Source: an uncultured Paracoccaceae bacterium
GTDB taxonomy: Bacteria > Pseudomonadota > Alphaproteobacteria > Rhodobacterales > Rhodobacteraceae
DNA: 64,000 nt
Reading direction: 5' to 3'
NCBI GenBank assembly: GCA_947499715.1
Contig: CANMPL010000001.1
Location: 310,001-374,000, forward strand
This document shows, one piece after another, positions 46,923 through 55,250 of the stretch (position 1 is the first letter of the stretch; each line of letters opens with the position of its first letter). The position numbers and the translations under genes were made by a program. A model generated the notes under the pieces. The model saw nothing but the letters and a program-made list of their open reading frames with translations. It had not been told where the DNA came from and did not search any database.

Positions 46923-47369
46923 CTAGAAAGGGCGCACGATCACCGCAATCACGATCACAAACATCAGCACGGTTGGCACTTCGTTCATCAACCGGTACGT
47001 CCGCCCACTGCGCGTATTGGTCCCGGCTGCGAACTCTTTGCGCCGTGCTCCCAGCCAGCCATGCGCCGCTGTCATTGCTACAACGGCAATAATCTTTGAC
47101 CAGCTCCAAACCGCGCCAAAATCAAAGGCACCCATCGCGATCAGCAACAGGCCACAGACCCAAGACACGATCATCGCCGGGTTCATGATCACCCGCAGCA
47201 GCTTCTCTTCCATGATCTGAAACGTCTGATCCAGCTCTGACCCGACTGTCGCCCGCTCTGCGTGGTAGACAAAAAGCCGGGGCAGATAAAACATACCAGC
47301 CATCCAAGATATCACCGCAATGATATGAAGCGCCTTGATCCATTCATAGTAAGGAAGCAGCCAGCCCAT
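46923..47369 (-). CDS. hemJ: Protoporphyrinogen IX oxidase HemJ
   Basis: Membrane oxidase of haem synthesis, 148 aa, four predicted membrane helices. The family features are the N-terminal WIKALHIIAVISWMAGMFYLPRLFVYH (His and Arg likely haem/substrate contacts, residues ~11-37), the Met-rich middle, and GWLGARRKEFAAG near 105. It replaces HemG/HemY in most alphaproteobacteria. It flanks the candidate origin and is read away from it. Confidence 0.93.
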   Translation of the reverse strand: MGWLLPYYEWIKALHIIAVISWMAGMFYLPRLFVYHAERATVGSELDQTFQIMEEKLLRVIMNPAMIVSWVCGLLLIAMGAFDFGAVWSWSKIIAVVAMTAAHGWLGARRKEFAAGTNTRSGRTYRLMNEVPTVLMFVIVIAVIVRPF

Positions 47370-47773
47370 GTGATCCTCTCATCCGACGTCTCGTTCTTCC
47401 TTAATAAAGAAAGAAAGAAAAGAGAGATGATGATGATTATGGGTCGCCCGAATCTGGGGATTATCATTTCATACGCAGGTTTATCCCCAGCAGGAGGGGT
47501 ACCTATGCGCAGCTAGAATATTTTTGCCAAACCGTGGAACCTATAAAAAACAAAGACTTACCGGTAAACTGCAAAAACTATTTTTGCTCGCCGCATCTTG
47601 ACCTGCGAAAACGTCCAAAGTTCTACACAGCCTCACTTATCCTTATCCCAAGTTCATAACTTGTTAAGGAATCACCCGAGGCATGTGGCTTATACCCCTC
47701 GCTTGCAATCGGCCCCGGTTCATCCCAAACCTGTCCCGCGTCCACACCCAAGGTTATCCCGGGAACTATCCAC
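47370..47773. other. oriC: Candidate chromosomal replication origin (oriC)
   Basis: The only gene-free stretch above 300 bases (404 bp), between divergent hemJ and maf. DnaA-box-like 9-mers: TTATCCCCA (47481-47489, 8/9), CTATCCACA (47766-47774, 8/9), TTATCCTTA (47637-47645, 7/9), TTATCCCAA (47643-47651, 7/9) and, inverted, TGGGGATTA (47455-47463, 7/9) and TGTGGCTTA (47684-47692, 7/9). AT-rich direct repeats TATTTTTGC occur near 47519 and 47579. A purine run spans 47407-47440, and GANTC sites lie at 47450 and 47669. The neighbouring maf-aroE-coaE-dnaQ block flanks oriC in many alphaproteobacteria. Confidence 0.7.
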
Positions 47774-48373
47774 ATGGCAGAACCGATTATCCTGGCCTCT
47801 GGCTCTGAAATCCGCGCAACGCTTTTGCGCAATGCGGCGATTGAATTCACCACGCGGGTGGCGCGCGTTGACGAAGAAGCGATGAAATCTGCCCTTCAGG
47901 CCGAATCTGCCAGCCCCCGCGATATTGCCGATGCTTTGGCCGAGATGAAAGCGATGCGCGTTGCCGCGAAACACCCAGAAGCGCTCGTGATTGGCTGCGA
48001 TCAGGTGCTCGCACGTGACAAGGACATCCTGTCAAAACCGCAAAACCAGCAAGAGGCGTTTGACCAGCTCACTACCCTGCGTGGACGTCCGCATCAGTTG
48101 CTCTCCGCTGCCGTGATCTTTGGTGAAGGCAAACCGCTGTGGCGGCATGTCGGCGTTGTCCGGCTCCATATGCGCGATGCCTCGGATACCTATCTGACCG
48201 ACTATGTCGCCCGCAATTGGGATGAAATCCGCCATTGCGTCGGCGCTTATCAGCTTGAAGGCGAGGGCGCGCGACTTTTTCACCGTATTGAAGGAGATTA
48301 TTTCAATGTCCTCGGACTGCCACTATTAGAGATCTTGTCATATCTAACCTTGCGCGGAACACTGGCAGGATGA
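47774..48373 (+). CDS. maf: Maf-like nucleoside triphosphate pyrophosphatase
   Basis: 199 aa, Maf/Ham1-type house-cleaning enzyme. The N-terminal signature ASGSEIRATLLRN is at residues ~7-19, followed by RVDEEAMK near 33 and the IGCDQVLARD motif near 73-82 with the catalytic Asp. The sequence class (YhdE/YceF) and preferred nucleotide cannot be told. A DnaA-like box ends at its first base. First of maf-aroE-coaE-dnaQ, all overlapping. Confidence 0.92.
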   Translation: MAEPIILASGSEIRATLLRNAAIEFTTRVARVDEEAMKSALQAESASPRDIADALAEMKAMRVAAKHPEALVIGCDQVLARDKDILSKPQNQQEAFDQLTTLRGRPHQLLSAAVIFGEGKPLWRHVGVVRLHMRDASDTYLTDYVARNWDEIRHCVGAYQLEGEGARLFHRIEGDYFNVLGLPLLEILSYLTLRGTLAG

Positions 48374-49200
48374 GCAATTCAACACCCCTCGCTGGCGTCA
48401 TCGGAAATCCGATCAGCCAATCGAAATCTCCCAAGGTCCACGGGCATTGGCTTCGCCGCTACGGAATCCGCGGGCAGTATTTGCCGCTTCATGTGCAGGA
48501 TAACGATCTGGCCGAGGTGATCCGCGCCATGCCCAAGATGGGATTTGTCGGTGCCAACGTGACGCTTCCGCACAAAGTTGCGGTGATGCAACTGGCAGAT
48601 CACATCAGCGACCGTGCGATCCTGATCGGGGCCGCGAACACGTTGATCTTTCGCGAAGACGGCAAGGTTCATGCCGACAATACCGATGGCTATGGTTTCA
48701 TTGCGAACCTCAAACAGGGCGCGCCACATTGGAACCCCAAGTCCGGCCCCACGGCGGTTTTTGGCGCAGGCGGCGCGGCACGCGCGATCATCTGTGCCTT
48801 GGCCGACGCTGGCGTGCCAGAGATTTTGCTGTCCAATCGCACCCGCCCCAAGGCTGATGCCCTGCGGGCAGAGTTCGGCACAAGGATCAATGTTGTTGAC
48901 TGGGTGCAGGCGGGCAACATGCTCGAGGACGCGACAACGGTGGTGAACACCACGTCTCTTGGGATGACGGGTCAGCCGGAATTGCGCGTCCCACTTGACG
49001 GTCTGCGTCCCGATGCAGTTGTCACCGATATCGTCTATGCCCCTTTGCGGACGCAACTTTTGGCAGAGGCTGAAAGGCGCGGTTGTACCGTTGTCGATGG
49101 CCTCGGCATGTTGTTGCATCAGGCCGTCCCCGGCTTTGAACGCTGGTTCGGCGTGCGTCCCGAAGTTGACGACACCCTGCGCCGGGCTGTCATTGGATGA
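48370..49200 (+). CDS. aroE: Shikimate dehydrogenase
   Basis: NADPH-dependent reduction of 3-dehydroshikimate, 276 aa. Substrate-binding GNPISQSKSPKVHG near residues 11-24, the catalytic Lys in NVTLPHKV near 65, the NADP loop VFGAGGAARAI near 133, and SNRTRPKADAL near 156 are all present. Start overlaps maf by four bases. Confidence 0.95.
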   Translation: MSNSTPLAGVIGNPISQSKSPKVHGHWLRRYGIRGQYLPLHVQDNDLAEVIRAMPKMGFVGANVTLPHKVAVMQLADHISDRAILIGAANTLIFREDGKVHADNTDGYGFIANLKQGAPHWNPKSGPTAVFGAGGAARAIICALADAGVPEILLSNRTRPKADALRAEFGTRINVVDWVQAGNMLEDATTVVNTTSLGMTGQPELRVPLDGLRPDAVVTDIVYAPLRTQLLAEAERRGCTVVDGLGMLLHQAVPGFERWFGVRPEVDDTLRRAVIG

Positions 49201-49784
49201 GCTTTCTGCTGGGTCTGACCGGGTCCATCGGCATGGGCAAAAGCACCACCGCGGCGATGTTTGCTGATGCTGGCGTCCCGGTTTGGGACGCGGATGCAGC
49301 GGTGCATCAGCTTTATGACGGCGGCGCAGCCGTTGGCCCAATGACAAAGCACTTCCCGACTGCGGTGCAAAACGGCGTGGTATCGCGTGACGCACTGAAA
49401 TCGATCATCGCGCAGGACGACACCGCGCTGAAAGCCATCGAAACCATCGTGCACCCGCTGGTCGCGGCGAACCGGCAGGCTTTTATCGACGAACACGACG
49501 ATCCAATCCTGCTTTTTGATCTGCCGCTCTTGTTTGAAACGGGGGCAGAGGCTTGGCTTGATGCGGTGGTGGTTGTGACCGCCCCGGAAGATGTGCAGCG
49601 ACAAAGGGTTCTTAACCGTCCCGGTATGACCGAGGACCAATTCCGGATGATCCTGTCGCGACAGACACCAGACGCCGAAAAGCGCAAAAAAGCAGATTAT
49701 CTGATTGAGACGCTGACGCTGGACGCCGCCCGTCGCGCGGTTGATACTGTGATCAGCCAGATCAGGGACCAGATTGATGCGTGA
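49197..49784 (+). CDS. coaE: Dephospho-CoA kinase
   Basis: Last step of CoA synthesis, 195 aa. The P-loop is GLTGSIGMGKSTTA near residues 6-19, DADAAVHQLY near 33, and LLFDLPLLFETGAE near 101-114; the lid region holds R(x)nRxxxQ-type arginines. Start overlaps aroE by four bases, and the end overlaps dnaQ by eight. Confidence 0.95.
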   Translation: MSFLLGLTGSIGMGKSTTAAMFADAGVPVWDADAAVHQLYDGGAAVGPMTKHFPTAVQNGVVSRDALKSIIAQDDTALKAIETIVHPLVAANRQAFIDEHDDPILLFDLPLLFETGAEAWLDAVVVVTAPEDVQRQRVLNRPGMTEDQFRMILSRQTPDAEKRKKADYLIETLTLDAARRAVDTVISQIRDQIDA

Positions 49785-50469
49785 AATCGTACTCGACACC
49801 GAAACCACCGGCTTTGAGCCAGGAGAGGGTGACCGCATCGTGGAAATCGGTGCGGTGGAGCTGATGGGGCATGTGCCAACGGGGCGCACCTATCACCAAT
49901 ATATCAACCCGCAGCGGTCGATGCCCGCAGAGGCGTTTGCCGTGCATGGATTGGGCGACGAATTTTTGGCGGACAAGCCCGTCTTTAAAGATATCGCGCA
50001 AGATTTCGTGGATTTTATCGGCGACGCAAAACTGGTCATCCACAACGCCGCCTTTGATATGAAATTCCTCAATGCCGAGCTTGGTTGGCTTAACCGCCCC
50101 TTGCTCCCGATGGATCAGGCGCTGGATACGCTGGCAATTGCGCGTCGCCGTTTTCCGGGCTCGCCCGCGTCACTTGATGCGTTGTGCCGCCGTTTCGGCA
50201 TCGACAATTCAAGCCGGACGCTGCACGGCGCGTTGCTGGACAGTGAAATTCTGGCAGAGGTCTATCTGGAGCTGATCGGCGGTAGACAGCCGGACTTTGC
50301 CCTGTCGGCGCAAAGCGCACAGAAATCCTCTGACACATCTGATGAAGAATGGCGCCCCGGTGCGCGCCCCGCTGCATTGCCATCGCGGCTGACCGAGGAA
50401 GAGGCCGCCGCCCATGCCACATTCGTGGAAAATCTGGGCGACGGCGCTGTTTGGAAGCGGTTTAGTTAA
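49777..50469 (+). CDS. dnaQ: DNA polymerase III epsilon subunit (proofreading exonuclease)
   Basis: 3'-5' exonuclease of the DEDDh type, 230 aa. ExoI is LDTETTGFEPGEGD near residues 6-19, ExoII HNAAFDMKFLNAEL near 89-102, and ExoIII HGALLDSEILAEVY near 150-163. I chose the ATG at 49777; a TTG one codon earlier is in frame. The end overlaps convergent secB by eight bases. It closes the rightward run away from the candidate origin. Confidence 0.95.
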   Translation: MREIVLDTETTGFEPGEGDRIVEIGAVELMGHVPTGRTYHQYINPQRSMPAEAFAVHGLGDEFLADKPVFKDIAQDFVDFIGDAKLVIHNAAFDMKFLNAELGWLNRPLLPMDQALDTLAIARRRFPGSPASLDALCRRFGIDNSSRTLHGALLDSEILAEVYLELIGGRQPDFALSAQSAQKSSDTSDEEWRPGARPAALPSRLTEEEAAAHATFVENLGDGAVWKRFS

Positions 50470-50962
50470 CCTTTGCCGTGTCTTGCTGGCGGCGGGCCAG
50501 TTCGGCACGGTACAAGGCCATAAAGTCGATCTGTTCAAGGTTCAGCGGCGGGAAACCACCGTCACGCGATACATCTGACACGATACGGCGCACAAACGGG
50601 AATGTGATGCGCGGGCATTCGATCAGCAGATAAGGGTGCATCTGGTCTTCTGGCACGCCTTCGATCTGGAAAACGCCTGCATATTCCAGCTCCAACACGA
50701 AAAGAGGCTCGCCCTTTTCCTTGGTCTTGGAGGTGATGTTCAGCTTGGTGATCACTTCGTACTGGTTTTCAGTGCCGCGCTTGCGGGCATCCAGATTGAC
50801 CTGCACCTGAATTTCAGGTTGCGCATCTCCGCCCACACCTTTTTGGGCCAGGATGTTTTCGAAAGACAGATCGCGGACATATTGCGCCAGCACTTTGCTG
50901 GTGATCTGAACAGGTTGCGCTGGTGCGGCCGCACCGGCGTCTGGTTGGGCTTCATCGGCCAT
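50462..50962 (-). CDS. secB: Protein-export chaperone SecB
   Basis: Tetrameric chaperone that passes precursors to SecA, 166 aa. The family stretch ISVQYVRDLSFENILAQ-type is seen as LAQYVRDLSFENILA near residues 25-39, followed by VQVNLDARKRG, ECPRITFPFVRRIVSDVSRDGGFPPL near 112-137 and IDFMALYRAE at the end. Located at its usual place beside dnaQ and fxsA. Confidence 0.96.
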   Translation of the reverse strand: MADEAQPDAGAAAPAQPVQITSKVLAQYVRDLSFENILAQKGVGGDAQPEIQVQVNLDARKRGTENQYEVITKLNITSKTKEKGEPLFVLELEYAGVFQIEGVPEDQMHPYLLIECPRITFPFVRRIVSDVSRDGGFPPLNLEQIDFMALYRAELARRQQDTAKVN

Positions 50963-51023
50963 GAAAATTCTCCGTCATGCTAAGTTGGCCCGGTCTTAAC
51001 AGGCGGGGCGACAAGCCTCAATG

Positions 51024-51506
51024 CTAATGGCGCGTCCATCCCGAAGGATCCTGTGGCGGCGATTGGCGAGGGTCCACTTCTTCGAACTCGCCATCGATAA
51101 CCCGGTCTTGTGGGCCGCGCGGTTGTTGGGTCGGACCGGGGCCCATCTGAAAACTTGTGACATTCACGCGAGCGCGCAAATATTGATAGACCCGCGCCCG
51201 CACGGGTGGGATCAACAGGGCAAACCCAACAAAATCGGTGAAAAACCCCGGCGTCAGAAGCAATGCGCCGGAAAACAGGATCATCGCACCGTTCGCCAAA
51301 GACTCTGACGGGTCGCGTAATTCGCTAAAGCTGGACCGTAACTGCGCAAGTTCCCGCGCGCCTTGTTGTCGCACCAGATATGACCCGATAATTGCGGTCA
51401 CGACGACGATCAAAAGCGTCGGCCAAAGGCCAAGCCATCCGCCGATTTGAATGAACAAAGCGATCTCGATCAGCGGAATCGCGATAAAGAGGACCAAAAG
51501 CGGCAT
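51024..51506 (-). CDS. fxsA: FxsA-family membrane protein
   Basis: 160 aa with hydrophobic segments near residues 1-20, 25-45 and 75-100, the FxsA (YtzA) arrangement. The motif PLIEIALFIQIGGWLGLWPTLL opens the protein, and LLLTPGFFTDFVGFALLIPPVR near 80-100 is typical. In E. coli, FxsA suppresses F exclusion of phage T7; its general role is unclear. The C-terminal tail is charged and probably cytoplasmic. Confidence 0.88.
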   Translation of the reverse strand: MPLLVLFIAIPLIEIALFIQIGGWLGLWPTLLIVVVTAIIGSYLVRQQGARELAQLRSSFSELRDPSESLANGAMILFSGALLLTPGFFTDFVGFALLIPPVRARVYQYLRARVNVTSFQMGPGPTQQPRGPQDRVIDGEFEEVDPRQSPPQDPSGWTRH

Positions 51507-51611
51507 GGGCTTTCCTTATTGTGACGGGCGGGGCAGTGGACTTGGCCCCCTTGCCACCCTACATAAGGATCGAATGAGGCGGTTTCCATGCCGCGACAGA
51601 AAGAGGCCACG

Positions 51612-52271
51612 ATGAACGCACCTATCCTTCAGCTTTTGGTCCTAGCGGCAATCGCGATTTTCCTGATCGTGCGCTTGCGGTCCGTGCTTGGCACCCGCGA
51701 GGGTTTTGAAAAGCCGCCGATCCCCAAGCAATCGGGTGGCGCGGTGGATCGTCGCGGGCTTGAGGTCATTGAAGGTGGCGTTGATCACGACATCGCAGAC
51801 CACGCACCTGAAGGCAGCGATATCGCTAAGGCCTTGGCAGAGATGAAGCGGATTGACCCGTCCTTCAACGTCACAGAATTTCTGCAAGGTGCCCGCGGCG
51901 CCTATGAAATGATCTTGATGGCGTTCGAGCGCGGTGACCTGTCAGAAGTGACGCCGTTCATGTCCGAAGACGTATTTGAGGCATTCAGCAGTGTTGTTGA
52001 TCAGCGCCAAGCCGAAGGTCTGACGATTGAAGCACAGTTCGTTGGCATCAGCGATCTGGGCCTGAACGATGCCACTCTTGATTCCGCCACCAAAGAGGCC
52101 GAGTTGACCGTGCGTTTCACCGGCGAAATGACATGGCAGGTGCGCGACAACGCAGGCGATGTGATCGAAGGCAACGATACAGAGATCAAGCGGCAAAAGG
52201 ACGTCTGGACCTTTGCACGCGTCATGGGCAGCGACAACCCCAACTGGCGGCTGGTTGCAACGGACGCATGA
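51612..52271 (+). CDS. timA: Tim44/TimA-family membrane-associated protein
   Basis: 219 aa. An N-terminal membrane segment (residues ~4-20, LLVLAAIAIFLIVRLR) is followed by RSVLGTREGFEKPP and a C-terminal Tim44-like domain (residues ~75-215) with FLQGARGAYEMI. Alphaproteobacterial TimA is the relative of mitochondrial Tim44. The ATG at 51612 follows AGAGG; an earlier ATG at 51588 is less likely. It overlaps mltA as ATGA. Confidence 0.9.
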   Translation: MNAPILQLLVLAAIAIFLIVRLRSVLGTREGFEKPPIPKQSGGAVDRRGLEVIEGGVDHDIADHAPEGSDIAKALAEMKRIDPSFNVTEFLQGARGAYEMILMAFERGDLSEVTPFMSEDVFEAFSSVVDQRQAEGLTIEAQFVGISDLGLNDATLDSATKEAELTVRFTGEMTWQVRDNAGDVIEGNDTEIKRQKDVWTFARVMGSDNPNWRLVATDA

Positions 52272-53290
52272 TCCGGGCGCTAGCGGCAAGCTTGGCGTTA
52301 ACGGGGGCAGCCGTGGCGGAACCGACCTACACCTTTCTAAGCTACGATGATTTGGATGGCTGGGCTGCGGATGATCATTCCGCAGCCCTTGCTGCATTCA
52401 CCGAAACCTGCGGTGACATCCCGCGGACGGATTGGCAGCGCCTGTGTGCCTATGCAAAAGACGGCCCCGCGGCGCGGGACTTCTTTGAGACATTCTTTAC
52501 GCCCGTGCTGATCGAGGACGGCGAACCGATGTTGTTCACAGGGTATTATGAGCCTGAAATCGCCGGTGATTTGGCCCCATCCGATGCCTTTCCCCATCCG
52601 ATCTATCGCCTGCCCGATGATCTGGTCGAGGGCCAACCCTATCTGACCCGCCGCGAGATCGAAGAGACCGACGCGCTGGGCGAGCGCGGTTTGGAAATCG
52701 CGTGGCTTGCTGATCCGGTAGAGCTGTTTTTTCTGCAAGTTCAAGGCTCTGGCCGGGTGCGATTGCCAGATGGCGGCGTGATCCGGGTGGGCTATGCTGG
52801 CAAGAACGGGCGGGATTATACCTCTGTCGGGCAACGGCTTATTTCTGCTGGGATCTTTGAGCCGCATCAGGTTTCTGCCGATACGATCAAGGGTTGGGTC
52901 AAGGACAACCCGGACGTCGGGAAAGAACTTTTGTGGCAAAACGATTCCTACGTTTTCTTTCGTGAAGTCAACGAGGTGCCCGCCGAGAAGGGGCCGCTTG
53001 GTGCGATGAACCGGTCGATCACGACGCTGCGGTCGATCGCGGTTGACCCGTCGGTGACGCTGTTGGGTGCGCCGGTCTGGATTGAAAAGAACGGTGATGA
53101 TCCAATGCGGCGATTGATGATCGCGCAAGACACAGGGTCTGCGATCAAGGGTGCGCAACGGGCGGATATCTTCTTTGGCACCGGACCAGAGGCTGGCAGA
53201 AAAGCGGGCAATATCAAAGACAACGGTCGCATGGTTGTGCTGATGCCGGTGGAATATGCCCTGTCCAAGGTGACAGAGCCGCTGGAATGA
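52268..53290 (+). CDS. mltA: Membrane-bound lytic murein transglycosylase A
   Basis: Cuts glycan strands of peptidoglycan, 340 aa. A signal peptide covers residues 1-18 (ending AVAE). The MltA domain shows FTGYYEPEIAGD near 97-108 and FFLQVQGSGRVRLPDGGVIRVGYAGKNG near 155-182, then the 3D domain with RLMIAQDTGSAIKGAQRADIFFG near 280-302 and its catalytic Asp. ATGA overlaps couple it to timA and to the smr gene. Confidence 0.95.
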   Translation: MIRALAASLALTGAAVAEPTYTFLSYDDLDGWAADDHSAALAAFTETCGDIPRTDWQRLCAYAKDGPAARDFFETFFTPVLIEDGEPMLFTGYYEPEIAGDLAPSDAFPHPIYRLPDDLVEGQPYLTRREIEETDALGERGLEIAWLADPVELFFLQVQGSGRVRLPDGGVIRVGYAGKNGRDYTSVGQRLISAGIFEPHQVSADTIKGWVKDNPDVGKELLWQNDSYVFFREVNEVPAEKGPLGAMNRSITTLRSIAVDPSVTLLGAPVWIEKNGDDPMRRLMIAQDTGSAIKGAQRADIFFGTGPEAGRKAGNIKDNGRMVVLMPVEYALSKVTEPLE

Positions 53291-53856
53291 GAAAGCCACG
53301 ACATTTATCGCCAGAAGACCGCGCGATTTGGGATCAGGTCGCCCGCCGGGTGGAACCGATGCACCCCAAATTGCAGGAACCAAAAGCCGAACCTGCGCTG
53401 GTGAAACAACCGGCTAAACCAAAGGAATCCCTGCCATTTTTTGAGGTTGGGTCAAAGGCTGACCCCAAACGCCAGAACGATGTCTTGCCCGGTCTGGGGC
53501 AAGCTTTGCGGCAGGCCCCGGTGCAGATGGATCACAAAGCCTATCGCAATATGTCGCGCGGTAAGCTGAAGCCCGAGGGCAAGATCGACTTGCACGGGAT
53601 GACGCTGGACGAAGCACACCCGGCGCTGATGCAGTTCATTTACAACGCTTTTGATGATGGCAAACGGCTGGTGCTGGTGATTACGGGCAAGGGCAATATG
53701 CAGGCGCAACCGGGCCAGCGCGGGGTTCTACGCCGCTATGTGCCGCAATGGTTAAGACTGCCGCCGCTGGGTGCGAAAATTCTGGAAATTCGGCCCGCCC
53801 ATATCCGCCATGGCGGCGACGGCGCGTTCTACGTTTACCTAAAGCGGACGCGGTAA
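53287..53856 (+). CDS. Smr-domain protein
   Basis: 189 aa. The first ~85 residues are polar and Pro/Lys-rich, probably disordered. The C-terminal Smr domain shows the DLHGMTLDEA motif near residue 98 and VLVITGKGN near 127. Smr domains are related to the MutS2 C-terminus and can have endonuclease activity; the role here is not known. The 3' end overlaps the convergent MFS gene by 18 bases, next to the repeat array B. Confidence 0.88.
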   Translation: MRKPRHLSPEDRAIWDQVARRVEPMHPKLQEPKAEPALVKQPAKPKESLPFFEVGSKADPKRQNDVLPGLGQALRQAPVQMDHKAYRNMSRGKLKPEGKIDLHGMTLDEAHPALMQFIYNAFDDGKRLVLVITGKGNMQAQPGQRGVLRRYVPQWLRLPPLGAKILEIRPAHIRHGGDGAFYVYLKRTR

Positions 53857-55062
53857 ACGGGGATGCACAATCCGTACACAAACCATGCACAAAGTGGCTG
53901 CAAACAGGAAGTATAAAGTCAGCCAGATCATTTGCGTCGGATAGTTAACGCCCAGGTCGATGAATATACCAGAGATCCCCGGTCCGATCGCAGAACCAAA
54001 GACCATGATGGCCCCGGCGGCGGCCTTGATCGCGCCAAGGTGACGGGTGCCGAAAAACTCGGCCCAGAACGCGCTGGAAAGCGTGGATTGCATCCCCTGA
54101 CCAATCCCGAAAATCGCAAGGCCCACGGCGGCCATACCGATGGTCGCAGCAGAGCCGGTGATAAAGAACGCGAGTGCAAAAGGCAGCATGTAGAACGGCA
54201 GGATCCGCGCAGACCCAAAACGATCAATCGCCCAGCCACAGCCAAATGTTGCCGCCACCGTCACAGCAGTGGACAGCGGGAAAAGGGCGACAAAGGCAAC
54301 GTGGCTCCATCCTTTGACGTCGGCGATATGGACCTGTTGAAACCAAAGCGCCGTGCCCCAGGCTGGTGGCCCCAAAAGGGTCGGAACCAGAAGCCAAAAA
54401 ACCGGATGGCGCAGGACTTCGGCACGAGTCCAGTGGCGGGCGTCCATGCCCAAGGCTTCGGATTCTTCGGCCATGGATTGCGGTGTGCGTTCTTGCCGCA
54501 ACAGCTGGGTGACCACGGGGATGGTCAGCAAGAGCACCACCGCACAGGCGACCCATAGCAGACGCCAGTCCATCGTGATCAACAAGGCCGCAAAGATGAT
54601 TGGCAAAAAGGCGGTGCCAATCGAAAACCCAACAGATGCAATCGACAACGCCTTGCCGCGTGTCGCCACAAACCAGCGGGCCATTGCCACAACGGCCAGA
54701 TGGGACAACATGCCCTGACCCATGAGGCGCAGCAGGAATACGGTCAGGACCAGCCACCAGACTGCAAAGCTTTGCGTCATCATCAGGCAGGCCACTGCAA
54801 GGCCGATCATGACCCAGACCGCCAAGGCGCGAATGCGGAACCGATCCGTCAACGCGCCCGCCCAAACCATCACAATCGCAGAGGCGGTGGTGGCAACGGT
54901 GTAGGACAACCCCCAGCCGCCATCGGTCAGGCCGTGGGCCGCTTTGATCTGGTCGGCAAAGATCGAGATGAAAAAGGTCTGCCCGTAGGACGACGATACC
55001 GTCAGGATGACCCCGGCAAGCAGGAACGACCAGTTGTCGCGCAAGAAATTGAGGTAGGACAT
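53839..55062 (-). CDS. MFS transporter
   Basis: 407 aa carrier with about twelve hydrophobic segments; the interior loops WAGALTDRFRIRAL near residue 55 and GCGWAIDRFGSARI near 275 are the MFS A-motif positions. Substrate unknown; the pattern is reminiscent of the oxalate/formate-like or monocarboxylate branch. I chose the ATG at 55062; one ten codons earlier is possible. The last ~15 codons are written by repeat array B (53861-53893), so its C-terminus looks recently altered. Confidence 0.8.
   Translation of the reverse strand: MSYLNFLRDNWSFLLAGVILTVSSSYGQTFFISIFADQIKAAHGLTDGGWGLSYTVATTASAIVMVWAGALTDRFRIRALAVWVMIGLAVACLMMTQSFAVWWLVLTVFLLRLMGQGMLSHLAVVAMARWFVATRGKALSIASVGFSIGTAFLPIIFAALLITMDWRLLWVACAVVLLLTIPVVTQLLRQERTPQSMAEESEALGMDARHWTRAEVLRHPVFWLLVPTLLGPPAWGTALWFQQVHIADVKGWSHVAFVALFPLSTAVTVAATFGCGWAIDRFGSARILPFYMLPFALAFFITGSAATIGMAAVGLAIFGIGQGMQSTLSSAFWAEFFGTRHLGAIKAAAGAIMVFGSAIGPGISGIFIDLGVNYPTQMIWLTLYFLFAATLCMVCVRIVHPRLPRPL
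53861..53893 (-). repeat. 11-bp tandem repeat array B
   Basis: Three consecutive 11-base units (53861-53871, 53872-53882, 53883-53893), plus strand, consensus CCrTrCACAAA, followed by a degenerate copy. The last unit and the next two bases (CCATGCACAAAGT) are identical to the end of array A at 27932-27944. Here the array lies inside the 3' coding end of the MFS gene. Confidence 0.7.
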
Positions 55063-55197
55063 CAAAAAGAATCCACGAATAGGCGCGGTCACGCCTGGTG
55101 CCGCACGTTAAGCAAAGTCAGACCACGCCAGACACGCGGGCGCAATCTGGTGAATGTTCTTTGGGGAAATGTTTGGATGCCGTTGGTCGGCACGTCA

Positions 55198-55223
55198 GGG
55201 GGAGCGTTTGCCGCTTACCCCCC
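55198..55223 (-). terminator. Possible hairpin downstream of hslU
   Basis: GGGG-AGCG and CGCT-CCCC pair with a small internal loop about 30 bases past the hslU stop codon. There is no T-run on the minus strand, so it is at best a Rho-dependent or 3'-end structure. The rest of the 188-base gap to the MFS gene shows nothing I can name. Confidence 0.3.
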
Positions 55224-55250
55224 AACTATGGGCCGATCAATCTGGCAATG

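Noticed and set aside
48379-49395. 338-codon minus-strand frame opposite aroE and coaE
   Set aside because: Covers two clear genes and shows no recognisable family.
52337-53383. 348-codon minus-strand frame opposite mltA
   Set aside because: mltA has intact motifs and a signal peptide on the plus strand; the opposite frame has none.
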